A model generated the notes under the pieces. That model did no database searches and was not told the DNA's origin. It saw only the letters and a program-made list of their open reading frames with translations. The translations under genes were made by a program, and so were the position numbers. DNA of 12,949 nucleotides from CAYUWM01 sp964448395 (GTDB lineage Bacteria > Chloroflexota > Dehalococcoidia > E44-bin15). Shown here piece by piece: positions 1 through 7,557 of this stretch. The DNA lies in assembly GCA_964448395.1 (NCBI GenBank), contig CAYUWM010000048.1:1-12949 (forward strand), written 5' to 3'. How positions within the stretch are numbered: the stretch's first letter is position 1; every line of letters begins with the position of its first letter.

Positions 1-2
1 TC

Positions 3-1877
3 TGGCCCGGCGACAGCGGCTGGACCAACTTCAGCGGCGGCGACTACGATGATGTAGAAGCGATCGATGCTAATGATTTCTCCGTGGGGGCCAACGCCAG
101 CGGCTACAACGCGGTGCAGTGCCGCTTCACCGTCTGTGAGTATATCTGTGCCTCCAACCTGACCCACATCGAGATCAACGTTACCGCATCCTCCCAGAAC
201 ATGAGCGAGACGCTGGAGTACTGGGCGTGGGACTTTGTCTCCGCCCAGTGGGATAAGGTGGATGGTTCTATCACCATGTCCAATGGCTCAGGGTCGTATT
301 ACAGGGTGACCGATTGGGGCCCGCCGAACATCGATGACTACATGGATGCCAATGGCCTTGTTTATTTAATGGTTATCCTTGTGGATAACAACAGGGCTCT
401 GAACATCGATTACATACAGGTGATATTCGTCGGCCCCGGGGTACCGTGCGGGCAGCCTACGCCTACTCCTACACCAACGGCTACCGCCACCACGACCGCT
501 ACTGCCACCGCTACGGCCACAACTACCGCAACTGCCACCGCCACGGCTACAGCGACGCCAACCTCAACCATATTCGAGCCGACACCCACACCAAGCCCCA
601 CACCCACACCAACGACAACATCGGGCTGGTTCTGGAAGCTGGGCAACCAGAGCATAGACTACGCCCCCGTCGGCATCCCCGACTTCGACCAGAAACAAGA
701 TATGTGGATGAACCCGATGACCGGCAAATGGTCGTACTGCGGCCCGTTGGCCGCCGCCAACTCCATCTGGTGGTTCGACTCCGACAAAGAGCCGTTCCCG
801 GTGAAGCCGCCCGCCATCAACGACAACTACAACCTGCTCACCTCCTACAACCCCGGCGTGTGGGACGACCACGATCCGATGAACGTCATGCCCTTCGTCA
901 ACAACCTCGCCTGGCAGTTCGACACCGACGGCATCGCCAGCAGCATCATGCACAACGGCACCAACGTCTCCGACATGTACTGCGGCATCGGCCAGTACCT
1001 GTTCCAAAGCGGCTACTGGGGCTACTACTACGAGAAGAAGGTGCAGAGGCCCAACATGAGCTGGATACAGGAGGAGATATACCGCTGCGAGGACGTCATC
1101 CTGCTCCTCGGCTTCTGGCAGTGGGACCCTTCTTACGGGCGCTGGAACCGCATCGGCGGCCACTATGTCACCTCCGCCGGCTTTAACTCCACCCACATCG
1201 CCTTCAGCGACCCGATGTGGGACAACGCCGAGCTGGGAGGCCCCGGCAGGGTGCCGGTGCCCCATGCCTTCCCCCATGCCCCCGGCGTACACAACAACTC
1301 CTCCCTGCTGTCCCACGACGCCTACCTGGTGCTGCCCCCCATGAGGCCCAACGGCGGCTGGTTCCTGCCCGTCTACACTCAGGGCAAGGGTATGGGCATG
1401 CTCAGCCAGTTCTTCGGGCAGAACTGGGCCGGCAACCTGATAATCAATAAATCGATATACAACCCGGTAATGCCGATACAGACCGAGATCGATTACGCCG
1501 TCGCCGTGTCCCCCAAGCCGATCATCGATGCTGCGGTGGTGAGCACCTACCAGTTGCTTCCCGGTACGATAAACATCACCGCCCACGTGATCGACCCAGC
1601 ATGGGACGGCGCCATCTGGGACTATGAGATACTGGTGTGGAACGGCACCTGCACCAGTTACCCGGCCACCGGCTTCTGGCCCAATCCGCCGCTGCAGTTC
1701 TGCAACCCGCAGACCGTCAGCATACCCTGGCCCTGGGCCCCGCCGGTGACGGTGGTGGTGCACTACTCCGACCAGGACGGCAACAACGTCGGCTTCACCT
1801 TCAGCGACGAGTGGGTAGAGCCGCCGCCAACCCCCACGCCTACGGCGACGCCGACGGAGACGCCCGGGGGCCCGTAG
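3..1877 (+). CDS. Secreted multidomain protein with C39-like cysteine peptidase domain (5' partial)
   Basis: The frame is open from base 3 with no stop, so the gene begins upstream and the internal GTG at 84 is not the true start; 624 residues are visible. Seen in order: an Asn/Gly-rich beta-type region (to about 440), a Thr/Pro/Ala linker (about 458-625), a globular domain (about 640-1440), a second beta-type domain (about 1480-1820), and a short Pro/Thr tail. The middle domain fits the papain-like C39 family: a Gln in PDFDQ (690-692), Cys in YCGPLAAAN (738-740), His in GGHYV (1161-1163) and Asp in SDPMWD (1209-1211), the usual Gln, Cys, His, Asp order. Cell-surface or secreted location is inferred from the linker and the low Lys content; the signal peptide would be outside the window. 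No C-terminal membrane anchor is present. It could cleave peptides or be a non-proteolytic relative. Substrate unknown. Confidence 0.75.
   Translation, partial: WPGDSGWTNFSGGDYDDVEAIDANDFSVGANASGYNAVQCRFTVCEYICASNLTHIEINVTASSQNMSETLEYWAWDFVSAQWDKVDGSITMSNGSGSYYRVTDWGPPNIDDYMDANGLVYLMVILVDNNRALNIDYIQVIFVGPGVPCGQPTPTPTPTATATTTATATATATTTATATATATATPTSTIFEPTPTPSPTPTPTTTSGWFWKLGNQSIDYAPVGIPDFDQKQDMWMNPMTGKWSYCGPLAAANSIWWFDSDKEPFPVKPPAINDNYNLLTSYNPGVWDDHDPMNVMPFVNNLAWQFDTDGIASSIMHNGTNVSDMYCGIGQYLFQSGYWGYYYEKKVQRPNMSWIQEEIYRCEDVILLLGFWQWDPSYGRWNRIGGHYVTSAGFNSTHIAFSDPMWDNAELGGPGRVPVPHAFPHAPGVHNNSSLLSHDAYLVLPPMRPNGGWFLPVYTQGKGMGMLSQFFGQNWAGNLIINKSIYNPVMPIQTEIDYAVAVSPKPIIDAAVVSTYQLLPGTINITAHVIDPAWDGAIWDYEILVWNGTCTSYPATGFWPNPPLQFCNPQTVSIPWPWAPPVTVVVHYSDQDGNNVGFTFSDEWVEPPPTPTPTATPTETPGGP
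458..625 (+). repeat. Thr-Ala / Thr-Pro low-complexity linker
   Basis: The stretch encodes alternating Thr-Pro, then Thr-Ala with occasional Thr triplets, then Thr-Pro again. It separates the first beta-type region from the C39-like domain. Such linkers are typical of secreted bacterial proteins and often carry O-linked sugars; glycosylation here is only inferred. The Thr and Ala codons vary (all four ACN and all four GCN codons occur), so it is a repeat at protein level more than a clean DNA tandem repeat. Confidence 0.85.
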
Positions 1878-1898
1878 GCTGCAGGTATCCTATTGTTT

Positions 1899-1931
1899 AA
1901 AACCCCGCTCCGGCAACCGGGGCGGGGTTTT
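1899..1931. terminator. Bidirectional intrinsic terminator
   Basis: An 11-bp stem (1903-1913 with 1917-1927, one G-T wobble) closes on a 3-base CAA loop. It has AAAA on the left and TTTT on the right, so it can stop transcription from both sides. It lies 22 bases after the secreted-protein stop and about 74 bases after the stop of the convergent activase gene, and probably serves both. Confidence 0.92.
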
Positions 1932-2004
1932 CATATGGGTAAAATATAAGCCGATTAAGGTATCTATTGCTTGTTGCGGTAGAGTAAAGCTTGATGCCGT
2001 CGCG

Positions 2005-5000
2005 CTACGGGCGGGGGCTGGCGCAGAACCGCAGCACCTCGGCGAAGTTGTTTATCCGCTCCTGGTTGTTGGTCTCCAAAGTGCCGTCGTAGGTGAGGTT
2101 GATCCACGGCTTGCCGTACTTGTCGCTGAAGCGCTCGGACATGGCGGCCACTATGCCTCCCGGCATGCAGCCGTGGGGCATCACCGAGATCACCCCGGCG
2201 AACTCGGGGTTCTCCATCCAGTCGACCCCGCTCCCGATGCTCAGCACCGCCTCGCTGCCGCACTTCGGCGACAGGTAATTGTAAGAGAACTCCAGCACCT
2301 CCTTGGTGGAGGGCTCCCTGGGATCCAGCAGTCCATTGAAGTTGACCGCCACCGATTTCTCGTCGCGATCCTGTATCCGCTTCCTGATGATCCCATTGAT
2401 CACCTTCTTGAACTGCCTCTCCCTGACCCCATCCTCGATGTTGCGGTGGGTGATATACTTGAGCCACTCCCCGAACGGTGACACGATAACCTCCAGCCCC
2501 GCCTTCTGGCATTCCTTCACCAGGTCGCAGTTGCTGAAACGGTTGGAACGCAGGAAGATCTCGCCATTGATGCCCACCAGCGGCTTGCGTGGCATATCGG
2601 GGTCGATCTGGTCGCGGAACTCGGCGGTGGCCTGCTTAAGCACATCGTCGAACCCTTCCTGCTTGCGAATGCAATCGGCTAGTTTTGCAGAGTAGCTCTC
2701 GAACAGCTCGTCGGCGACGCCCGGCGTCTTCTCGTAGGGGCCGGTGCGCCACTGCAGACGCTGGAGGTAGTCCATGGCCACGATGGCCTTCCACGCCAGC
2801 CGCTCGAAGGCGGTGCCCAGTCCCAGATCGCGGTAGGCGTGGTTCGATACGGTAGTGCGCAGCGGCAGGTCGAAGCCCAACTCCTTGAGTATCCTCACCT
2901 GCTCTACCGCGTACTTCCCGAAGCGGCACGGGCCGAAGGCGCTGGGCATGAATCCCTCGATGGCCCTGAGGTCAACCTCCCCGTGGCCGTTATCGTCCAG
3001 GAAGCGCATGAAATCGCCCAGCGTTACCCGGTAGGGCAGGCACTCCGTGCCCCGGGTTACCCTGTTGCTGTACAGCAGGGACTCCGGCGTCGATTCGGGG
3101 AGAACGGTAGCGTTCACCCCAAAGGCCTGCATCGCCGCCGCCAGCATCTCCGCCTGCGGCGCCATCCGCGGCATGAGGATGGTCTTATCCGTATTGACCG
3201 ATGTCGGCGCCGAACGGTAGGCAACATCATCCCAGCCCGCTGCCTGCTTGCCGCTTGCGGCGAACCCGTTAATGGTATCCACAAAGGCCTCGAGGCGGGT
3301 GACCAGACCGGCCTCGGCGGCGTGCTCGTCGATCTCCAGCTGCCCCAGGGGCTTGCCCCCCATGATATCCTCCACCATCTTGATTATGAAGGAGTTGGGA
3401 CCGCAGCCGAAGTTGGTGAGTATCAGCCCGTACAGATGAGGATCGTTAACGGTGAGCGCCGCGCCGGCGATGTGCTTGCCCTCGTAGTACCAGTAAGGGC
3501 GATCGGAGTATTCCTTGATGTCCACCGAATCGAGGGGCAGGAAATCGAGGGGGATGGGGACGACGCCGAGCTGTGCCAGCTTCTCGGCGATCCCCAGGTT
3601 GGCCCCCGAGTCCTGCGACATGTAAGACCGGGCGAATATGATCACGCCCAGCTTGCCGCTCTGCCGCACCTGCTCAATTATCTTACTGCCCGCTTCAACT
3701 CGGCCCGATTCGAACTCGCGCTGCGCCTCGATGCCGGCGGCTGCGGCCTTCCGTCCCAATCGCTTGCTGAACCCCAGCTTCAACGCCACATCGGTAAAGT
3801 TACGTATCACATCGTCATCGCCCATGCTGAAATCGATAGTGGGTATCAGCATTTTATCCTCAAGACCGAGCACGTTCCTGATGATATACGGCGACGCCTG
3901 CACCAGCGGGCAGGAGTACTTCTGGTTCTCGTCCCCGTCTTTCGCCCCCAGCCGTATGGCGCTGGGGTACAGGATGTAATCCGCATCCTTGAGGCTCGCC
4001 ACGTGGCCGTGCAGCAGCTTGACCGGGAAGCAGCTGTCGGTGTAGCTCAGCTCGCAGGCCTGCTCCATGATCTGCTTGTTGGTCTTGCTGGAGAGGATAA
4101 CCCTGACCCCCAGCGCATTGAGGAAGCCGATCAGCAGCGGGGCGTAATCGTAGACGATAAGCGCCCGGGCCACCCCCACCGAGGGCCCGCTGCCCTCTCC
4201 CTCCCGGTAGTCCTTGAACAGCAGCCTTTCGCGCTGGTCAAAGGGGGTTTCCACCTTCTCCTGCTTGACCGTGCTGTCGAACAGGTCGCAGCGGCTGCCG
4301 TAGAAGGTGGGCGCCTCGCCGGGAATCTCCATCCGGGTGATGGTGCAGTTGTTATCACATATCTTGCAGACGAATGTCGACAGGGTATACTTGCGGTCGG
4401 AGATCTCCCGGAAACCCTTGAAGTTGGAAACAGCGCCGCCCATCTCCTCCTTTGCCAGGAGCGCAGCGCCGATCGCCCCGCTGACCTCCTTGTGCTCCGG
4501 CACGATGGTCGTCCTGTCGGGCAGCGCCTGCCTGAAGGCGGAGACTATCGCATCGTTGTAGAACACCGCACCAGTGAGGATTACCTTGTCGCCAAACTGC
4601 CTGGTGCCCACCACCTTGGATAGGTAATTCCCGGCTATGGAGTTGGACAGGCTGGCGGTTATCACCTCCAGTGGCACTCCCTCCTGCTGGGCCGATGACA
4701 CTGCCTGCCCCATGAAGGCGGCGCATCTCGACCCCAGATCGATGGTGTGCTGCGCCTTGAATGCCAGGGCGGCGAACTGACCGTCCTTGACCGAGACCCC
4801 CAACTGCTCCGCCAGCTCGTCGATGAAGCTGCCCGTGCCCGCGGCGCAGGCCTTGTTCATCTGGTAATCTACGACCACGCCGTTGCGCTTGATCACCAGC
4901 TTGGAATCCTGCCCCCCGATCTCGATGATGTCGGCATCGGGGTCGAGCTCCGCGGCAGCCCTGGTCTGCGCCGTAATCTCGTTGCGTATCACGTCGGCGC

Positions 5001-6144
5001 CGATGAAGCTGCCGACGAGGTACCTGCCGGAGCCAGTGACGCCCACTCCTATTATCTTGGCCTTGTCTCCGACATCCTGGTACAGGTTTTTGAACACCTC
5101 CATGATTGCCTCGACCGGCTTGCCCGCGGTCATCAGGTAGTTCTTGGCCATGACTTTGGTTCCAGATTCGTCGAGGATCACCGCCTTGGTGCTGGTTGAA
5201 CCAATGTCGACGCCGAGATAGCCTTTGAATTCCCTATCGATATCAGGTGTCACCCAGTCATAATGCTGGGTCACCTTCTCCAGGGGCGGGGTCTCGAAGT
5301 AGCGCTGCTTGGCATCCACCTGCGGCAGCACCACCACCATGGAGCTCCTGCCGGAATCTCTGGCCAGCAAGGCCGCGCCCATCGCCTCGATGTGGCGGAA
5401 ATTCTCGGGAACGATTACTTTCACCGGGTGGCCGTTCCTGGCCGAAAGTACCTCATTCAGCGAATATATGATGGCGCTGTTGGCCGCCACCCCGCCGACG
5501 AAGTAGATCGGCTCCTGCAGCGTGCCCCTGACCAGTGAGACGACCCCCCGGGCGATGCTGTCGCACAGGCCGCAGAGCATCGTGCCCAGCGGAACGCCCT
5601 TCTGCTGAAGGTGAATCAGATCGGTCTTGGCGAAAACGCTGCACCGGGCAGCGATTCGGGGAGGGGGCTCATCGGAACGCTGCGCCATGCTGGCGAAATC
5701 GTCCATGCTGATGCCCACCCGGTAGGCCTGCTGCTCGAGGAACCTGCCCGTGCCCGCCGCGCACAGCGGGTTCGACGCCACCTTCCACGGCTTGGTCAGG
5801 CCCTCATCCAGGCCGATGACCAGCGAGGTCTGTCCCCCGACCTGGATGATGGTCTTGGCATCGGGATGCGAGTGCAGCAACCCGGAGGCGATGGCGAGGG
5901 AACTGCTGTAGTACGCCCAGTTAAGCTCCTTGGGGATGACCGACCTGCCCGAGCCGGATACGCCGGCGGCGCCGATCTCTTCAAGGTTGAAATTCTCGCC
6001 GAGACGCGAAATCAGAGCAGCTATCGCCGCCTGAGGGCTGGCGGTTACCTTCTCGCTATCGAGCTTGATTATCTTGCTATCGTCATCGATCAACGCCAGC
6101 TTGACGTTAACCGAGCCGACATCCAAACCCAGGAAGTATCCCAT
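2005..6144 (-). CDS. Single-chain 2-hydroxyacyl-CoA dehydratase activase / HgdB-like fusion protein, 1379 aa
   Basis: Two BadF/BcrA/HgdC-type ASKHA ATPase domains in tandem (about residues 3-265 and 307-566) are followed by a DUF2229-like region (about 658-950) and an HgdB-related region (about 985-1375). Each ATPase domain has its phosphate loop (GLDVGS, GVDIGS), a GSGR motif, and the two cysteines that hold a [4Fe-4S] cluster in known activases: Cys128 (LCAAGTGRF) and Cys168 (ARCSVF); Cys433 (ACAAGTGSF) and Cys474 (SRCAAF). A linker Cys group (593, 596, 600, 619) and conserved-looking Cys914, 1035, 1073 and 1326 (PHGCMPGG) may bind further metal or clusters. Known activases use ATP to push an electron to a dehydratase or benzoyl-CoA-type reductase. 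Giant fusions of this type exist widely in anaerobes, but their substrates are largely unknown. The frame extends to 6261; I chose the ATG at 6144 because the ATPase fold begins at once and a -10 box lies 8 bases upstream. Confidence 0.9.
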   Translation of the reverse strand: MGYFLGLDVGSVNVKLALIDDDSKIIKLDSEKVTASPQAAIAALISRLGENFNLEEIGAAGVSGSGRSVIPKELNWAYYSSSLAIASGLLHSHPDAKTIIQVGGQTSLVIGLDEGLTKPWKVASNPLCAAGTGRFLEQQAYRVGISMDDFASMAQRSDEPPPRIAARCSVFAKTDLIHLQQKGVPLGTMLCGLCDSIARGVVSLVRGTLQEPIYFVGGVAANSAIIYSLNEVLSARNGHPVKVIVPENFRHIEAMGAALLARDSGRSSMVVVLPQVDAKQRYFETPPLEKVTQHYDWVTPDIDREFKGYLGVDIGSTSTKAVILDESGTKVMAKNYLMTAGKPVEAIMEVFKNLYQDVGDKAKIIGVGVTGSGRYLVGSFIGADVIRNEITAQTRAAAELDPDADIIEIGGQDSKLVIKRNGVVVDYQMNKACAAGTGSFIDELAEQLGVSVKDGQFAALAFKAQHTIDLGSRCAAFMGQAVSSAQQEGVPLEVITASLSNSIAGNYLSKVVGTRQFGDKVILTGAVFYNDAIVSAFRQALPDRTTIVPEHKEVSGAIGAALLAKEEMGGAVSNFKGFREISDRKYTLSTFVCKICDNNCTITRMEIPGEAPTFYGSRCDLFDSTVKQEKVETPFDQRERLLFKDYREGEGSGPSVGVARALIVYDYAPLLIGFLNALGVRVILSSKTNKQIMEQACELSYTDSCFPVKLLHGHVASLKDADYILYPSAIRLGAKDGDENQKYSCPLVQASPYIIRNVLGLEDKMLIPTIDFSMGDDDVIRNFTDVALKLGFSKRLGRKAAAAGIEAQREFESGRVEAGSKIIEQVRQSGKLGVIIFARSYMSQDSGANLGIAEKLAQLGVVPIPLDFLPLDSVDIKEYSDRPYWYYEGKHIAGAALTVNDPHLYGLILTNFGCGPNSFIIKMVEDIMGGKPLGQLEIDEHAAEAGLVTRLEAFVDTINGFAASGKQAAGWDDVAYRSAPTSVNTDKTILMPRMAPQAEMLAAAMQAFGVNATVLPESTPESLLYSNRVTRGTECLPYRVTLGDFMRFLDDNGHGEVDLRAIEGFMPSAFGPCRFGKYAVEQVRILKELGFDLPLRTTVSNHAYRDLGLGTAFERLAWKAIVAMDYLQRLQWRTGPYEKTPGVADELFESYSAKLADCIRKQEGFDDVLKQATAEFRDQIDPDMPRKPLVGINGEIFLRSNRFSNCDLVKECQKAGLEVIVSPFGEWLKYITHRNIEDGVRERQFKKVINGIIRKRIQDRDEKSVAVNFNGLLDPREPSTKEVLEFSYNYLSPKCGSEAVLSIGSGVDWMENPEFAGVISVMPHGCMPGGIVAAMSERFSDKYGKPWINLTYDGTLETNNQERINNFAEVLRFCASPRP

Positions 6145-6152
6145 TCTACCCA

Positions 6153-6182
6153 ATTTTAGCATAACCACAGTTGTCACTGCAA
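6153..6182 (-). promoter_or_regulatory. Promoter of the activase fusion gene, near-leaderless
   Basis: On the minus strand TTGCAG (6182-6177), an 18-base spacer and TAAAAT (6158-6153) with an upstream TG (extended -10) lie just before the ATG at 6144. The expected transcript would start within about 1-3 bases of the ATG. No Shine-Dalgarno is visible, which agrees with leaderless translation. Confidence 0.55.
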
Positions 6183-6237
6183 GGTAGGCCACAGCAGACA
6201 AAGCGTATACTCCAAGCGACCGACACAAAGGCACGTC

Positions 6238-6267
6238 TTGACGGGAAACGCCCTTTGTCACTAGAAT
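6238..6267 (+). promoter_or_regulatory. Promoter of the acyl-CoA dehydrogenase gene with flanking inverted repeat
   Basis: TTGACG (6238-6243), an 18-base spacer and TAGAAT (6262-6267) predict a start near 6274 and a leader of about 20 bases holding AAAGGGG (6282-6288). A 7-bp inverted repeat, ACAAAGG (6225-6231) and CCTTTGT (6252-6258), brackets the -35 box and could be a regulator site. Confidence 0.55.
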
Positions 6268-6294
6268 GTAATGGCCGACTGAAAGGGGTAACGA

Positions 6295-7479
6295 TTGGAT
6301 TTACGCTTCACCGCAGAGGAAGAGGCCTTTCGCAAGGAGATTAAGGATTTCGTGAAGGCGGAGCTTCCGCCGGATATGCAGAGGCCGGTAATACACGGTG
6401 GGGAGACAGTAGAGGAGTGGGATTTCGTAAAGAAGTTCACCCGCAAGCTGGGTGAGAAGGGCTGGATCGCCATCTGGTGGCCACGGGAGTACGGCGGCCT
6501 GGAGGGCACCGACATCCAGTACCTCATATTCAACGAGGAGATGGCATACTACCGTGCCCCCCGCATGGACGGCGGCGGCACCGGCATCGTGGGGCCCACC
6601 ATCCTGGTCCACGGCACCGACGAGCAGAAAAAGAATTTCCTTCCCCCTATCGCCCGCGGGGAGGTTATGTGGATCCAGTGCTTCTCCGAGCCCGGCTTCG
6701 GCTCGGACTCCGCGGGGATCCAGACCAAGGCCGTCGAGGACGGCGACTGCTATGTGATTAACGGTCAGAAGACCTGGATCAGCTTCGGCCTCCACGGCGA
6801 TTTCTGCTACATGACCACCCGCACCGACACCGAGGTAGCCAAGCACAAAGGTATCAGCATGTTCCTGGTGGACATGAAGACCCCCGGCATCGAGGTGCGC
6901 CCCATAACCAACATGGTCGGCGCCGACGGCTTCTGCGAGGTCTACTTCGACAACGTGCGCGTTCCCAAGGAGAATATGCTGGGGCCGAAGAACGAGGGCT
7001 GGATGGTGATGATGACCATCCTCGCCTTCGAGCGGGGCACGCTGGCCACCCTGGCCGGCTCCATGCGGCGTGGTCTGGACGACCTGGTAGCCTGGGCCAG
7101 AGAGACCAGCTTCAACGGCAAACCGCTGTCCAAGGACCCTATAGTGCGGCAGAAGCTCGCCGACCTGGCCATCGGCGTTGAAGTGGCTCGCCTGCTCACC
7201 TACCGCACGGTATGGATGCAGGGGCAGGGGCTGATCCCCACCTACCAGGCGTCGATGTCCAAGCTCTTCAGCGACGAGATGTTCTTCGAGCTGGCGCGCG
7301 TGGCCACCGAGATAATGGGGCTCAACGGCCAGCTGGCGTGGAAATCCCGGCTGTCCCCCCTGAACGGGATATTCGCCGGCAACTACCTGAACAACATGGG
7401 ATGCCTGTTCGCCGGGGGCACGCCGGAGATCCAGCGCACCATCATGGCCACTTATGGGCTGGGGCTGCCGCGTAAGTAG
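6295..7479 (+). CDS. Acyl-CoA dehydrogenase family flavoprotein, 394 aa
   Basis: Full-length acyl-CoA dehydrogenase: alpha N-terminal domain (about 1-120), beta middle domain with the FAD/substrate motif QCFSEPGFGSDSAG (128-141) and NGQKTWIS (156-163), and an alpha C-terminal domain ending GGTPEIQRTIMA (374-385). It should oxidise an acyl-CoA at C2-C3 with FAD and pass electrons to an ETF-type carrier; the substrate is not readable. The Glu of the common YEGT motif (MCAD-type base) is Gly374 here, while Glu246 in AFERG sits where isovaleryl-CoA dehydrogenase has its catalytic Glu, so I infer that alternative base position. Start is TTG at 6295, supported by AAAGGGG six bases upstream; no ATG fits near the family's usual N-terminus. 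The SDR gene follows after 78 bases, and the pair probably serves one acyl-CoA pathway. Confidence 0.92.
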   Translation: MDLRFTAEEEAFRKEIKDFVKAELPPDMQRPVIHGGETVEEWDFVKKFTRKLGEKGWIAIWWPREYGGLEGTDIQYLIFNEEMAYYRAPRMDGGGTGIVGPTILVHGTDEQKKNFLPPIARGEVMWIQCFSEPGFGSDSAGIQTKAVEDGDCYVINGQKTWISFGLHGDFCYMTTRTDTEVAKHKGISMFLVDMKTPGIEVRPITNMVGADGFCEVYFDNVRVPKENMLGPKNEGWMVMMTILAFERGTLATLAGSMRRGLDDLVAWARETSFNGKPLSKDPIVRQKLADLAIGVEVARLLTYRTVWMQGQGLIPTYQASMSKLFSDEMFFELARVATEIMGLNGQLAWKSRLSPLNGIFAGNYLNNMGCLFAGGTPEIQRTIMATYGLGLPRK

Positions 7480-7482
7480 CCC

Positions 7483-7512
7483 TTGACACCGAACGACCAA
7501 CGATATTATTAT
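7483..7512 (+). promoter_or_regulatory. Promoter of the SDR gene
   Basis: A perfect TTGACA (7483-7488), an 18-base spacer and TATTAT (7507-7512) lie in the 78-base gap after the dehydrogenase stop. This gives the SDR gene a promoter of its own in addition to any read-through. Confidence 0.65.
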
Positions 7513-7516
7513 CGTT
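7499..7516. promoter_or_regulatory. 18-bp palindrome over the -10 of the SDR promoter (putative operator)
   Basis: AACGATA TTAT TATCGTT is a perfect 7-bp inverted repeat with a 4-base centre (7499-7505 and 7510-7516). It covers the -10 box, the place a repressor such as a TetR or GntR-type dimer would bind. There is no T-tract or strong GC stem, so it is not a terminator. No regulator gene is in the window. Confidence 0.5.
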
Positions 7517-7557
7517 TATAGGAATTGTGAAAAATTTAACACAGGAGGGATAACTTT

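Noticed and set aside
452..612. The Thr-Ala region as a possible CRISPR or DNA satellite.
   Set aside because: There are no constant repeats with unique spacers; the periodicity follows the encoded Thr-Ala alternation.
564..1763. A 399-aa minus-strand frame inside the secreted-protein gene.
   Set aside because: His/Gly/Val-rich composition without domains; the plus frame has the C39-like motifs.
2839..4623. A 594-aa open frame on the plus strand opposite the activase gene.
   Set aside because: It lies wholly antisense to a gene with clear domains and has no family motif; long antisense frames are expected in GC-rich genes.
6145..6261. A 39-residue N-terminal extension of the activase, with a hydrophobic stretch resembling a signal sequence.
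   Set aside because: It spans the divergent promoter region, including the -10/-35 of the gene itself, and the ATPase fold starts at the ATG at 6144.
6301..7500. A 399-aa minus-strand frame opposite the acyl-CoA dehydrogenase.
   Set aside because: Shadow of a strongly conserved gene; no recognisable protein.
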